Source: Przewalskia tangutica (Eukaryota > Streptophyta > Magnoliopsida > Solanales > Solanaceae). Taken from it: a DNA stretch of 64,000 nucleotides. The notes below the pieces were generated by a model. The model made no database searches. It was not told where the DNA came from and worked only from the letters and a program-made list of their open reading frames with translations. Below are positions 1 through 10,849 of the stretch, in pieces; within the stretch, counting starts at the first letter, position 1; the number at the start of each line of letters is the position of its first letter. Location: NCBI GenBank assembly GCA_029844215.1, contig CM056724.1:4582307-4646306 (forward strand), written 5' to 3'. Both the position numbers and the translations under genes were made by a program.

Positions 1-960
1 TTAATAACTAATCAAACTGAATACTAATTTCTTTTTAGGTCCATATTTTGTCTGAGAGTTGTTCACTTTTCATCCTTCCTCAAGATAATTCTAAAAAAAA
101 ACTATTTGCGATATATCTTACTTTAGTATTTTTGTGCAATATTTACTTCATAGTCATACCATTAGCAATCACTTCATTTTTATTATGGATTTAAGTTATA
201 TACGTTGATAATGTAAGGTTTATTATATGATTAGTGAATTTGATGTAACTGCAGGTTACTTCTTATATTTATAGGATTATTAATTAATGTTTATCAAGAA
301 ATTTACGTATTTTTACCTAAACTATTGTATAAATATTATTTATATTGTCACTACATATAACTTAAACTCTTTTATAACGTGGTCTTCCCCCTATAAAATA
401 GCCATATCCTAGCACGAGATCTAATAGTCACATCACACATCAGGCGACAATTTATAATCACATTTATTTGAATCAATTCCTTTGTAATTTTAGGTCAATA
501 TTAGGTTAAAAATGCTTAGTTATACATTATCAGGGCCAAAAGCAAAACTTACTAACAATTGAGAGACCAAAACAACAACTATCTAAAAGCGTATGATAGC
601 ACGATGGGCTTGGTAGGCACGCGGCTTATTTGAATTTAGGAACGCACATCAGCCCATATTGGATCCCGCCCATGACATGGATGTATTGGGCCAGGCAGTC
701 AGAAGTGCAGATATAACCGATTTTGTGACTACGATTTAAGCTATATATTCGTAGTGCGTATAAGTTACAAATTTAATCATTTCAGACAAATATTCGGTGT
801 CTACAGTTAAGAGTTCAGAATAAATTTAAGACATACGATTTTTAAACTGAAAAAAATGTCAGAATTTTGGCTTTTTCGTTATGCATGTTCCTGAAGTTTG
901 TAATAATGGCAATACCAAACTTCAGATGTTTATCTTCAGAAAATAACCATTATTAAAGAG
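1..960. other. AT-rich intergenic DNA, no gene seen
   Basis: I see no credible exon, RNA gene or mobile element end in this stretch. It is AT-rich, has stops in all frames, and has no tRNA-like boxes. A weakly GC-richer patch near 600-720 has no recognisable coding content. Confidence 0.5.
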
Positions 961-981
961 TTTTCAAAACCATTTTATATT

Positions 982-1110
982 TGAATAAATATTAAGAGTC
1001 TCACACCGGTAATGAAATGGAAAAATGGACTCTTTATATGGACTTGAACAATCCTCACCCTATAAGCTAGTTTTTGGGTTGAGCTAGGCCCAAGATTCAT
1101 TGTTACATTA
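982..1110 (+). repeat. Dispersed LTR-like repeat, copy 1
   Basis: The stretch contains the ordered words tctcacaccgg, tatggacttgaacaatcc, tcaccctataagc and gggttgagctaggccc. The same word order recurs at about 20418-20530 and 24475-24590. I read it as the end of an LTR or of a short LTR-derived element. Only the 20.4-kb copy is followed by a primer-binding-site-like sequence. Confidence 0.45.
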
Positions 1111-1474
1111 AATCGTCTTGGATTCAAATATTCAAAAACTCTGCACTTTTAAAATTTCATGACAAAGTTTAAAGTTTTATCTCCAAAATTTTGGACGCTA
1201 TAATAATACCTATCTTTTAATTACAATATCATAGAATACACATGCATATTTTGAATTCAGTCCATCCAACAAACATGTGTCCACTTGGTAGAACACAAAA
1301 TCATGGTCTTGCCTTCATCTGTCCAGGAGTGATGTATATCTAGAATTAGGTCTCTGTCTCCACAACCAAATACTTATCCCGTTTCTTCTGTACTACAATT
1401 TATGTTAGATTTTTTCTTTTCAATTATTCTAAGAGAAATAATTTTTTTTATTATTATAATTTTTTTTTTTAAAT

Positions 1475-2345
1475 AAGTTCTACAAAGTGGCGGTTAGACC
1501 GACTATGTTGTAAGAAATGAAGTATTGATCATTCAAAAACTTTCACGTTCAGAAGATGAAAGTTGTAGAGATAAGGATGTTGAAATGGATGTATGACCAT
1601 ACTAAGAGAGATAAGATTATAAGTGAAGTTATTATTATATTTTTGTGTTCAAGGCCGTACTTTAACATAATCAGTTTGTTTTAAGAACCCAAAAAATAGA
1701 AAAATCATTAAGGACAGAAATGTAGAAGAATTAGATTATTTTCGAGTCCACAAGTTTCTTATGTGTCCTTAAGAAATCTAATTCCCTCACATTTATCAAG
1801 GTTAATGGATTAATTCCTCCTAGGATAGAACAAAAATATATTATGCGATAGCGGCAGAACTTCAGCGAACTCAAATGGTAAATAGCAAATCACGTGACAC
1901 TTACGTTTTGTTTGGAAAAATAATGTAGAGAAGAGGGGAAATTTCAGAATTTTCTGTGTCTAAAATCTGAGGCAAGACCTCTGAATTTATAAGAAGTGAA
2001 CGAGTGAGATAAATAGTTGCAATCCAAAAGGTGCCTCTTCCATTTTCCATTCACACATTTTTAAAAACCCAATGGACAAGGTGGGAGTGCCTCGATGAAG
2101 GACAAGATGCGGAAGACGAGATTGAGATGGTTCAGGTATGTGAAAAAGAGATGCTTCAGTACGGAGGTGTGAAAGGTTGACTATACATGATTTCTAGAGA
2201 GGTACAGACATACCGAAGAAATATTGGGGAGAGGTGATTTGAGAAGACATGACGCAATTTCAATTTACCAAGGACATATCCTTGGATAGGATGTTATGGA
2301 GAATACAGATCAAGATAGAAGACTAGTAGGTAGTTGAACACGGTC
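1475..2345 (+). pseudogene. Non-LTR retrotransposon (LINE) reverse-transcriptase C-terminus, interrupted
   Basis: Two blocks translate to the conserved C-terminal end of plant LINE reverse transcriptases. The first (about 1475-1630) reads KFYKVAVRP, then VQKMKVVEIRMLKWMYDHT. The second (about 2078-2345) has the KVGV, RRCERLTI and PKKYWGEVI words in the same order. Both blocks carry stops and frame changes, so nothing is expressed as protein. About 450 bp of unrelated AT-rich DNA separates them, beginning close to where the family normally runs on without a break. I infer an insertion into an already dead LINE fragment. The 5' part of the LINE is absent. Confidence 0.7.
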
Positions 2346-2565
2346 ACCCTTATCATCCCAAACTAGCTAGTTGTAGTATCAAATCTGTAGTTTCTCGTTC
2401 TTCGACTTCTGTTACTAATTGTTATTTCATATACGTTGATTATCATATTATTTTGTTGTAGTTACTATTATTTTCTTCAAATAGTGTTGTCATTGCTTTA
2501 TATAGTATTTTGCCGTGACTTCTTCATTTTCATTATTTCATTTATTTGAGTTGCTTTGAATTGTT

Positions 2566-2690
2566 TTCCCTTAAGTCGAGAGTCTATCAGAAACGATTTC
2601 TCTACCTCCCAAGATAGGGATAAACTATATGTGCACTCTATCTTCTCGGAATTCACTTGTAAAATTACACCAAGAATATATTATTGTTGT
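2566..2690 (+). repeat. Degenerate TS-like SINE 3' region
   Basis: The order aagtcgagagtctatcag, tctctacctccc, tgcactctatcttc, acttgtaaaattacacc and a terminal ttgttgttg matches the better preserved copies at 37418 and 60918. The 5' tRNA-like part is not recognisable. No target duplication could be defined. Confidence 0.5.
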
Positions 2691-2699
2691 TGTATATTT

Positions 2700-3113
2700 A
2701 TAATGATTTAATTTTAAATTTTAGTAATTTCTATTCATTAATAATATTTATGAGTTATTATAATTTATCAGTTTCAAAAGTTCACTTTGTACTTTTTATT
2801 TTTGTGTTCAATCAATTATCATTACATAAATTGATGAGATGAAGAAAATATCATATTTCACTAAGACATGTTTTAATAAGTGATGTCTAACTTAAGTTAA
2901 TACTTTTATGTCATATCTGTACTGTAAAATCAACTGTTATAGAATATTATATTAATATTATTCGATTAATTAGGTTTAAAGTTTTTTAGGTAAAGGACAA
3001 ATTGTGGTGATGGAAATACTATTTCCTTGAGAAAATAAAAAAGGGTCACAGAATAAAATTCGGAAAATCTGGCAATACGTTTGCAGCTTTTACCATGTGC
3101 ATGCGAGGGAAAA
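2700..3113. other. AT-rich spacer
   Basis: The stretch is AT-rich spacer with no coding or repeat structure that I can support. Confidence 0.4.
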
Positions 3114-3121
3114 GTAGTAGG

Positions 3122-4191
3122 TAGAGAGGACAATGGATTCCGGATCCGTCCAGATTCGGTGGATCAAGATCCGTTTTATATAATATGAATTTTTAAAATT
3201 TGGACCCGACGGATTCGGATTGAACCCGGATCAATTTATGATGGATCTTGTCTTTGAGATCTGTATCCGATCCAGATCCGATTCGTAGATCCGTTTTTTA
3301 TTAAATACATTATACATTTATACATCTATAAGAGTTAAGACCAGTTCTTTTAATTTTCTTGACCATGCCCAACCTGAATTTGGAATTGCCTTTTCACCTT
3401 TGTTCGCCTTTTCCTTAGGAATCCATTTTCTACATTAGAGTTAGACGTTAGCCATTGCCAAATTATTTAAATGATGATTTCTGACCTTTTATTTACATTT
3501 CTTCTATTTTTGTTCTGTTGTTGCTACTTCTTTCTCATTATTATTAGTGCTAAAAAGCTTTAATGTTAAATTACGAATAAATTAAATTAAATTCACAGAA
3601 AGAGATAAAACTTTAAATGTTCAACACATGCTTTCTTTTATATCATTAGGAAATTCAAACAATTTATTATGCAAAAAATAATACACTTTGAATGCGCATT
3701 TATCTACACATAAAGGAAAGATTTGTATTTGTTTTGTTTTTTTGTTCCGACAAAGGAAAAAGAACAAGAAATAAAATAAATAACTTGATAGTTGATATAA
3801 GCCTTGGACCACAAATAAATAACTTAAAAACTCTTGGAAAATATTTAGTGTACTTCTTTATTTGGTACAATCATTTATATTCGACATTTAATAATTTAGT
3901 TACTATTTAGATTTGCACTGATATCACGTCTCATTAAGAAGGTTTTCACTATTTTTTATTACCAATATTTAAACCTTAATTTTTAAAATAAAATTAAACT
4001 AATTACTTACTTATAATAAGACAATTTTTTTACATGTGGATCCAGATTCGATCTGTGGACCCGGTGAATCCGATGGATCTGAATTTGGATATGATTTTAA
4101 GGACTCGATGAATCCGGATCTGGATACAGATATGAAAAACGGATCTAGATCTAGTAAGATCCGGTCTAGATCCTATCTGTTGTCATCCCTA
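3122..4191. mobile_element. hAT-type nonautonomous element, GGATCC-rich ends (element A)
   Basis: The element starts tagagaggacaatgg and ends ttgtcatcccta, an imperfect inverted repeat. Its flanks are gtagtagg (3114-3121) and gtcgtagg (4192-4199), a 7-of-8 target duplication typical of the hAT superfamily. Both subterminal zones are dense in ggatcc, gatccg and aatccg words; the core is plain AT-rich DNA with no transposase. The 764-bp element at 18083 belongs to the same family and lies in the opposite orientation. Short open frames in the ends are by-products of the repeats and not genes. Confidence 0.8.
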
Positions 4192-4432
4192 GTCGTAGGT
4201 GGAAAGTTGGTGCCACATGTACCGACAAAAAATAAAGGAAAATGCATGTGAGAAAGAGATTTCTTTTTGGTGTTCAATAGTTGCATTAAAGTCCGACTAA
4301 ATTTATATTTTCGGAAAGTTATGGGTTAAAGTCTTTTTTAATAAAGATAATTTTATATTCACGACTCGAACATGATATCTTTAATTATGAATAAAAGAAT
4401 ATTTATCATTTCACCACAATTATTAGGGATCG

Positions 4433-4560
4433 TTTGATAGCTGGTTTGTAGGTGAGTTATACACGTATTAAATCCTGCATAAGTAATACCACATTTAGTA
4501 GTTGATTAGGAGGTAAGTTATTCATGTATAAAATTAATATATTTTAAAAAATTATTTTTT
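4433..4560 (+). repeat. MITE end fragment (gggatcgtttgatag type)
   Basis: The start resembles the ends at 18066 (ggtcgtttggtatg) and, inverted, 24829 (taccaaacgacccc). This looks like one degraded arm of the same MITE family; no partner arm is visible nearby. Confidence 0.35.
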
Positions 4561-4656
4561 ACCAACAAAAATAACTAAATATGTTTTGAAAGCTTAAACT
4601 TAAAAATCTTCAATAAAGCTAAAAAAAAATTATATCCATCCTATTATAACTTCAGA

Positions 4657-4718
4657 TGCTTAACTATCGCAAGTCTTGCTCCACCCCTGCTTAACTATCG
4701 CAAGTCTTGCTCCACCCC
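4657..4718. repeat. Perfect 31-bp tandem duplication
   Basis: The unit beginning tgcttaactatcgc and ending tgctccacccc occurs twice without a mismatch (4657-4687 and 4688-4718). The perfect identity points to a recent slippage or duplication event just upstream of a SINE. Confidence 0.9.
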
Positions 4719-4746
4719 GTCTACCAAATTAGAAGGAAAGGAGAAA

Positions 4747-4968
4747 TTCGAAGCACTTGGCCGGTTGGTCAAGAATGCTAGGGTATTCAAAGGGGTGGTG
4801 TGGGTGAGGCAGGGTCAGTCTCAAGTTCAATCGCCATGTTAGCTCACCTTCGCTTTTTCTTTGGCTGCTGTGTAGTTTGATGTAGTTTGCTGCGTCAGTT
4901 TGGGGTTTGCCCAGAACACACCTACGGATAGCGACTGCGGGTTTCCTTGTAAAAAAAAAAAAAAAAAA
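4747..4968 (+). repeat. tRNA-derived SINE (SolS-like)
   Basis: The 5' part has an A-box-like tggccggttggtcaag and a B-box-like aagttcaatcgcc. The body ends in gcgactgcgggtttccttg followed by a run of 18 A. The flanks aaggaaagga (left) and gagaaaagga (right) look like a degraded target duplication. These internal pol III boxes and the poly(A) tail identify a tRNA-derived SINE; the subfamily name is from memory. Confidence 0.7.
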
Positions 4969-5185
4969 GAGAAAAGGACTTGGTAGATTTTTGTTACACC
5001 GAATATAGCACATGATAACATTTACTTCCTCTTAATTTTTTAGGGTTCTGTTCGAGTGTGCTCTTAATTAACTTCTTATTTTTTAAAGAGATTATATTTG
5101 TTAATTATGAGGTTGAAGCTGAAAAAACTAGTATGAATTCGGCAAATAAATAATAGAAAAAGGAATAATTAATCCAAGTACATAG

Positions 5186-5448
5186 TTTTTTTTTTTTGAC
5201 GAAGGAACCGCAGCCGCTACTCTTTTGAGTGCGCACAGGATAAATCTCTGGAAAACCCGACATAAGACTCGACTTTTCTTTTTGCTTTTTCTATTTCTTT
5301 TCTGGCTGACGCAATAGCCTGCAAACCACGTCAGTCGATTAACCACACTTGGCAAACCATGTGTGACAGGTTCAACCAAGAAGGTTTATGCAGGGATCGA
5401 ACTCGTGGCGCTTGCCATCTCTTCTTCTGTACCTTTACATTCTGGGTT
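5186..5448 (-). repeat. tRNA-derived SINE with perfect 12-bp target duplication
   Basis: On the minus strand the B-box cgagttcgatccctgc is clear, and the element ends in a poly(A) tract that appears as poly(T) at 5186. It is flanked by ccaagtacatag at 5174-5185 and 5449-5460, a perfect 12-bp duplication. The body shares its blocks with the SINE at 58695-58896 (taaaccttc, aagtgtggtt, acgtggtttgca, agagtagcgg). Confidence 0.85.
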
Positions 5449-5460
5449 CCAAGTACATAG

Positions 5461-6915
5461 TTGTCCACTAGCTTATCTGTTTAAATTAAAAATAGTCGAT
5501 AGATATATAATATGTGTTTAATGATATACAATCAGTTTTAATTTATAAATATTGGCTAAAATATATAAATAATGACTCCGATCGGCCATACGTGTAAAGA
5601 TCCAAAATCGGCTACTAATAATTTAACCTCTCACCTTTTGAATTGTGGTCATATAGTGATTGTATATCTAGATAATAGCCAAGGTTGTGAAAAATAACTC
5701 AATATTCGCGGTGGCTATAATTACATCATATTACTCCACAGGTTATTCCATTGAATATTCCTCCAATACCAATTACTTTCAGAATATAATTAGGTATGAT
5801 TCTTTGCCCAACTAAGTTTTCATTACCCATTTTTAGTCCCCTTAAAAAGCCATTTTCCAATTAAAATTGATTTCATTAGTTCATATCGTAATTTTATTTG
5901 GGTATCTCATTTGAATATCGACTTTTAAAATATTTTATATATTTATTCATTTCGAAATAACTTTAGATACACCGTGTATGTCAAGCCTAATTTCAGGCAA
6001 AATTTGCTAAACTTCACTCATTTTGTACATATTAAGTAAAAATAAGTGGAATTCAAGCAAAAATGTCTGAATTCAGTTATATACGACTGTATATAAACTT
6101 TAATGATATAAAATTTGAGACATTTTGTCTAACCATATAACTATGGAAGCCCATTAGTCCCATTTATTAGAATTTGTATCGAATAAGTCAAATTATGTAT
6201 AGCGGAGGAATTTCAATCATCTTAATACATGACTCCACGATGATAAATATAACTACTTAGTTCTACTGATCATAGGATTTATAGTTTTATTATTATTATA
6301 TTGGACTATACTTGGCAACGGTGCTTATCTTGGCACGTGGTATTACAAAAATACATAATTAAAAAGAGAAAAGAAAGGCTATAAAAGTGAAATTAAAAGT
6401 ATAAATTATGATAAAAAGGGTACAAAAAAGTGTAGTGACCAAATGTGGGGATTAATGAAGGTGGTCGCCGCATATCCTTTGGAAGATGCCATCCTTTTAC
6501 AAACTCATCGGAGTGAAGGAAGCATATTCTTATTTTAGGTTTTCTCCCATATATTAGTTTAATTTATATCCATTACCAATGTACAACATATTTACATAAT
6601 CATATCATTTTGTAATAAATTATTATACATAAATTTCTTAATAAATATTAATTGATAATCTGATAAAAATATTTTTAATCTGCTATTACGGGTTAAAATT
6701 CACTAATAATGTAAAAAAATAATACAGTGTCAACTATATATACACGGGACAAAGTGACAGTATAAGCACAGATTCAGACAGATCCAGTAACTTTTTGTAG
6801 ACCATATATTTATATTGCGAGTCTAATAATTAAAACGAACTGTGAATTGGGTGACAAATTCAAATTCACAAACTTCAAATTTTAACTCCGACTCTGTGTA
6901 TACAACTTTTTATCC
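5461..6915. other. Intergenic DNA, no gene seen
   Basis: The stretch is AT-rich with no supported exon. A CACGTG core (G-box-like, ggcacgtgg near 6331-6339) lies about 700 bp upstream of the small open frame at 7029 and could belong to its promoter. That link is speculative. Confidence 0.4.
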
Positions 6916-6925
6916 TATATAAATA
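6916..6925 (+). promoter_or_regulatory. TATA box ahead of the small open frame at 7029
   Basis: The sequence TATATAAATA lies about 100 bp upstream of the ATG at 7029. That is a fitting spacing for a TATA box, a start site near 6950 and a leader of about 80 nt. It is a single-motif prediction. Confidence 0.4.
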
Positions 6926-7028
6926 CCTAAGATACTCGTCCAAAACCATGATCATTCATCTAATAACTTGAAGTGAAGATAAAATTAAGAGGGTTTTCTC
7001 TAGGTCAAGTTGCTCAATATTTTCCACC

Positions 7029-7136
7029 ATGATCCCCCGGTCTGTCATGGCAGCTCAGCCCGGTGAGTTGTGGCGGCCGTTGGCGGCTCCTCCTCCGGCC
7101 GCCTTTTTCATCGTTCATATCAATGGAGGGAAATGA
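7029..7136 (+). CDS. Candidate 35-aa small protein or leader open frame
   Basis: The frame opens with ATG in a fair context (tccaccATGA) and reads 35 codons to TGA. The peptide starts MIPRSVMAAQPGELW, is rich in Ala and Pro in the middle, and ends VHINGGK. Its base composition stands out: the first 75 nt are GC-rich in an otherwise AT-rich 2-kb neighbourhood. A TATA box sits at a suitable distance upstream. I do not recognise the peptide. It could be a small gene, a 5' leader frame of a longer transcript running to the right, or the first exon of a spliced gene: CCCG followed by GTGAGT inside it is a good donor site. No partner exon was found in the following kilobase. Confidence 0.35.
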   Translation: MIPRSVMAAQPGELWRPLAAPPPAAFFIVHINGGK

Positions 7137-8076
7137 GATTATTAGTTGAATCTTGAAGAAAGATAATTATTTCATAATTAATCTTTCGCAGGGCAACTCC
7201 AATCCTTTGGCAATATTTCAAGTTCTTTTACCCCTTGCTTCTCTTCATCGTGCAGTGTGAATTAAGGAAGCTGGATTAGTTCCTTAATTATTTTGGTTAG
7301 TCCTTTTAGTTAGGTTTCTACTTTAATATTTGTTATTAGCGAATAATCAAAGAATATATAGCACTATCATCTATAGATGTCTAGTGCTACAGCCTACAGT
7401 ATTGTTATGCATTTCAATATTAGTAGTCAGACATATCATACTTAACGATGTGATAATCTTTCCCCAATATATCGTACGTTAATTTTATCACAACGAGTTA
7501 GTCAATTTCTTGTTTAACTTTGGATATTATATTATTTAGTTTGCTCGTGATCTGAAAATACAGAATGTTGCAAGTAGATGGAATCATGGAAAGTAATAGA
7601 ACATTCCACAATAATTAACTGTACATCTCCTATATTATATTATAGAATTATTTTTTTGTAATTATTAATTATTTAATTTTATAATAAATAGCAAAATAAA
7701 AATTTTTATTTATAATGTGATGTATTGATTAGTTATTTTTTTTTTTATATTTATTTGTATATTTTTCTTTCTTTTCTTTTCTCTCTCTTTCTCTAACTTA
7801 TAATTATTTTCCAATAGTAATAAAAATTATAAAAAATAAAATAATACATATATACATATTTTTAATTTAACACAACAATACTCAAAAGTATTAATTTTTT
7901 AAATTATTATAAAATATAAATTATAAATAAAAAAATAAAAAAAAAATATACTAAACCAATATTTGGCTGCCAAACCAATCTCTAGTTGGTACTCTCTCGG
8001 CTGAGATTGGATGAATGTAGATCTCTTTTTCAATTAAAGGATCACAAATGGAAATTAAATTTGATTAGGTTTGATG
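7137..8076. other. Possible transcript body or spacer; AT-rich
   Basis: No protein-coding match is visible. From 7160 to 7330 the sequence is less AT-biased and could be the 3' part of a transcript starting near 6950. From 7620 on it is low-complexity AT and poly-pyrimidine DNA. Confidence 0.3.
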
Positions 8077-8338
8077 ACGACAATTAGGAATGGCAAAATT
8101 AGCTCAAATTCAAATGAACCGCTCAATCCGTCCAAGATTCCATGGGTTTGGGCAAGAGTAAATTTGATGATGGGTTGGTTTGGGTTAGCCCAAGTTGACA
8201 CATCATAAATCAACAGTCCAAATAAGTCTATAATGATGTTCAAACTTGACCCATCAAAATACTTAATTTTATTAAAGTTTTAAGATTTTTATTTATAAAT
8301 AATTATTTAAAAATTCTTTTATTATTTCGGAACAATAA

Positions 8339-9218
8339 AAATACATCAACGCACCCCAACCACACTATCCATCAACCCTACCTCTTCCCTTACATCAACC
8401 ACCACTCAAGCACTGAACCACCCTCACATCTATGCCCATACATTTTCTACTCCACCCCATCCCATCCACTTCTACCCTACCTAACCCCCACATCCGACCC
8501 TACCCCACCCTACCACCCCGCCCCTACCCGCACCACCGCCCTACTCCATCCTCAAATTTTTATTTCATATTTATTTTACTTTAATAAAAAAAAAAATTAA
8601 AAATATGAAAATTTTACTTACCTCCCCCTACCCCTCCTCCCCCGCCCTACCCCTCCACCCCACCCCACCCTCAAATTTTTATTTTATATTTTTGTTACTT
8701 TTATAAATAAAAAAAAAATATTTTTTTCTTACATCCCCTACCTACCTCCCCCTCACTCATTTTCAAATTTCTATTTTCATATTTTTTGTTACTTTTATAA
8801 AAAAAATTATTAAAAATATGAAATTTTTCTTACCTCCACTCCTCCCCACACCTACACCCTCTCCTCACCCTCCACCCCACCCCACCTCCCCACCCCATCC
8901 TCAAATTTATATTTATTCATATTTTACTTTACTTATAAAAAAAAATTAAAAATATGAATTTTTCTTAACTCCCTCGCCATTACCCCAACCTCAGTGCCCC
9001 ACCCCATTCTCAAATTTCTATTTCATATTTTTTGTTATTTTTATTAAAAAAACATTATTAAAAATGTGAAATATTTTCTTACCCCAATACCCCCCTCCCG
9101 CTCCTACCATATTTTCAAATTTCTATTTTATATTTTTTTATTTTTATAAACAATTTATAAAAAGTATGAATTTTTTTCTTATCCCCATCTGCCCTACCCC
9201 ACCCCACCTCACCCCACC
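8339..9218. repeat. Tandem array of alternating AT-rich and CCCC/ACCCC-rich blocks
   Basis: A unit of roughly 110-140 bp recurs about six times. Each copy has tcaaatttttatttcat, a poly(A)/T centre, then aaaaatatgaa followed by cttacc and a cytosine-rich tail (ctacccc, caccccacc). Copies begin near 8552, 8672, 8760, 8902, 9010 and 9113. The array resumes at 9746 on the far side of the nested element, so it existed before that insertion. Confidence 0.8.
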
Positions 9219-9745
9219 TAGTGTTGTTATCGATCTGGTTCGGTACGGGTATCTACATATCGGAATCGGATCGATAAGGTTACCGGTCCGGATCTATAAG
9301 AATTCGGTCCTGAAAAGAGCTCCGGACCGGATTGATACCTTATCGGGCGGGTACCGGTCCGGTCCGATAAAGTTACCGGTTCGGTTCTGAATACTGTTTC
9401 CGATCCGAAACCGGTCCAAAATATTAAAATCCCTGCTTTACTTAAAAATCTCAACTTTTTACTTATAATTTTTTTATAAAAATCACTGCTTTACTGCTTT
9501 ACATAATATATATTAACAAACTTAAAGCAATATATAATAGAAATATTCCAATGATTGATCATCAATTAATCATCGCAATTCTCAAATTATTCTAAGGCTA
9601 TCAGACTGGGACTGATAACATATAAGTTATCGGGTAATTAAACCTGATTGCCGGACCGAATCCTTATGTTTGATACTCATATCCGGACCGTTAAGTCCGG
9701 ATATTTCGGTCCGGTTCTCGGGTTATCCGGACCAATACAACCCTA
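9219..9745. mobile_element. hAT-type element nested in the tandem array (element C)
   Basis: The left end tagtgttgttatcg and right end accaatacaaccccta-like (caatacaaccct) are inverted. Both are followed inward by ccggtccgg/ggaccgg words. The array sequence continues on both sides, which fixes the borders to within a few bases. The 8-bp flanks accccacc and cccccatt match only partly, as expected in repetitive C-rich DNA. Related right-end sequence recurs at 47215-47290 and 63720-63800. Confidence 0.65.
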
Positions 9746-10081
9746 CCCCCATTTTCAAATTTATATTTTATATTTTTTTGCTTTTATAAAAAATGAAAAA
9801 ATACTTTAAAATATTATTCTTTTTTTAAAAATAAATATATGGAAAAATCAAATATCATACAAAATAAAATAACATCATAGAAGGTAAGTTTGAAATTTGT
9901 AAAAAAAATGGGTCAAGTTGGGCAATTTGGGTTATGACCCATCATTTAGCCCGTCTTGACCCACTCATTTTAGCCCATGTAAGTTTTGGACGGATTTGAC
10001 ATTGACCCATCTAGAACTTCAATTCATCTTGACCCGCCCAACTTCAGCCCAAACGATTCATCTGTCACCCCTAACGACAAT

Positions 10082-10840
10082 TGACATTTTGGTGTTATGC
10101 TTCAAATAAACAAAGCATTTTAACGACAACATATCTAATTTTCATGGATGTATTAGAATTAATGAAGGTTTGTAAAATATTTTTGTTGTTCGAATCTCAA
10201 ATAACATAATTGATGGATCTTTTCCATGTAGAGTACTACTTTTCATGAATTATAAGCAAAATAGTCTTGTTATTATATTTCTCAGTTTTTGGCTTAAAAA
10301 TATTCACGTTGTTGGATTTATCTCTTTCCTTTTCACCTTTATATTAAATAAAATACGGTGAGAAGAAAGAGTGTAGGGGGGATATCAAGAGTATTAGCTG
10401 TGTATAATGTAACATATTTATCATATTTAGTGTTGTGTAATTATGATAGAATTAAGATATCTATTATATAATGATTCCACATTGTACACATATATTAGAA
10501 TATTTATTGTATAATATTTATTGTATAAGAATTCCAAAATGCACACCACTAATACTTTACTAGAAGAAAAAGTGGACCCGATACTTGTGATAAGTACTTT
10601 TTTTCCTCATGTTGAAACAGTGGGGTCTTCATGTTGTAATACTTTATTATAGATCCATGACAAGTTTGTTGTTTTGCTTCATGAATATTCATATAATTTT
10701 ATTTGATTGATATTTAACCACAGCAACCTTGATTAAATAATATTATATATTGTGTTTAGGATTGCATATAGACATTAAACAAGAACAATGCTCGAACCGT
10801 TTGAGTGTTATGTTCATTAAGACCAAAATTTAAGATGATA
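10082..10840. other. AT-rich spacer before copia element
   Basis: No gene is seen. A 5' LTR or primer binding site for the copia element that starts near 10.85 kb could not be found here, so that element seems truncated at its 5' side. Confidence 0.4.
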
Positions 10841-10849
10841 TTCGTGGTT

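Larger units (their letters stand above)
8085..10073. mobile_element. hAT-type nonautonomous element, GACCCA-rich ends, 1989 bp (element B)
   Basis: The ends are taggaatggcaaaattag and ctgtcacccta-type (tctgtcacccctaa). The flanks are acgacaat at 8077-8084 and 10074-10081, a perfect 8-bp target duplication. The subterminal zones repeat gggttgggtt and ttgacccatc words on both sides. The interior is an unusual tandem array that alternates an AT block with a C-rich block (8339-9218). The array has been invaded by a second hAT-type element. No transposase is present. Confidence 0.85.

Noticed and set aside
5330..5448. tRNA-like boxes at 5.4, 58.8 and 60.1 kb considered as tRNA genes
   Set aside because: Only B-box similarity is present, no full cloverleaf can be drawn, and the units end in poly(A)/T tails with direct repeats, so they are SINEs.
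9166..9454. Opposing open frames rich in Arg/Gly/Pro/Ser/Thr
   Set aside because: They read through the GGTCCG words of element C on both strands and are not genes. The same holds for frames near 4036, 18017, 18656, 19869, 20548 and 63077.
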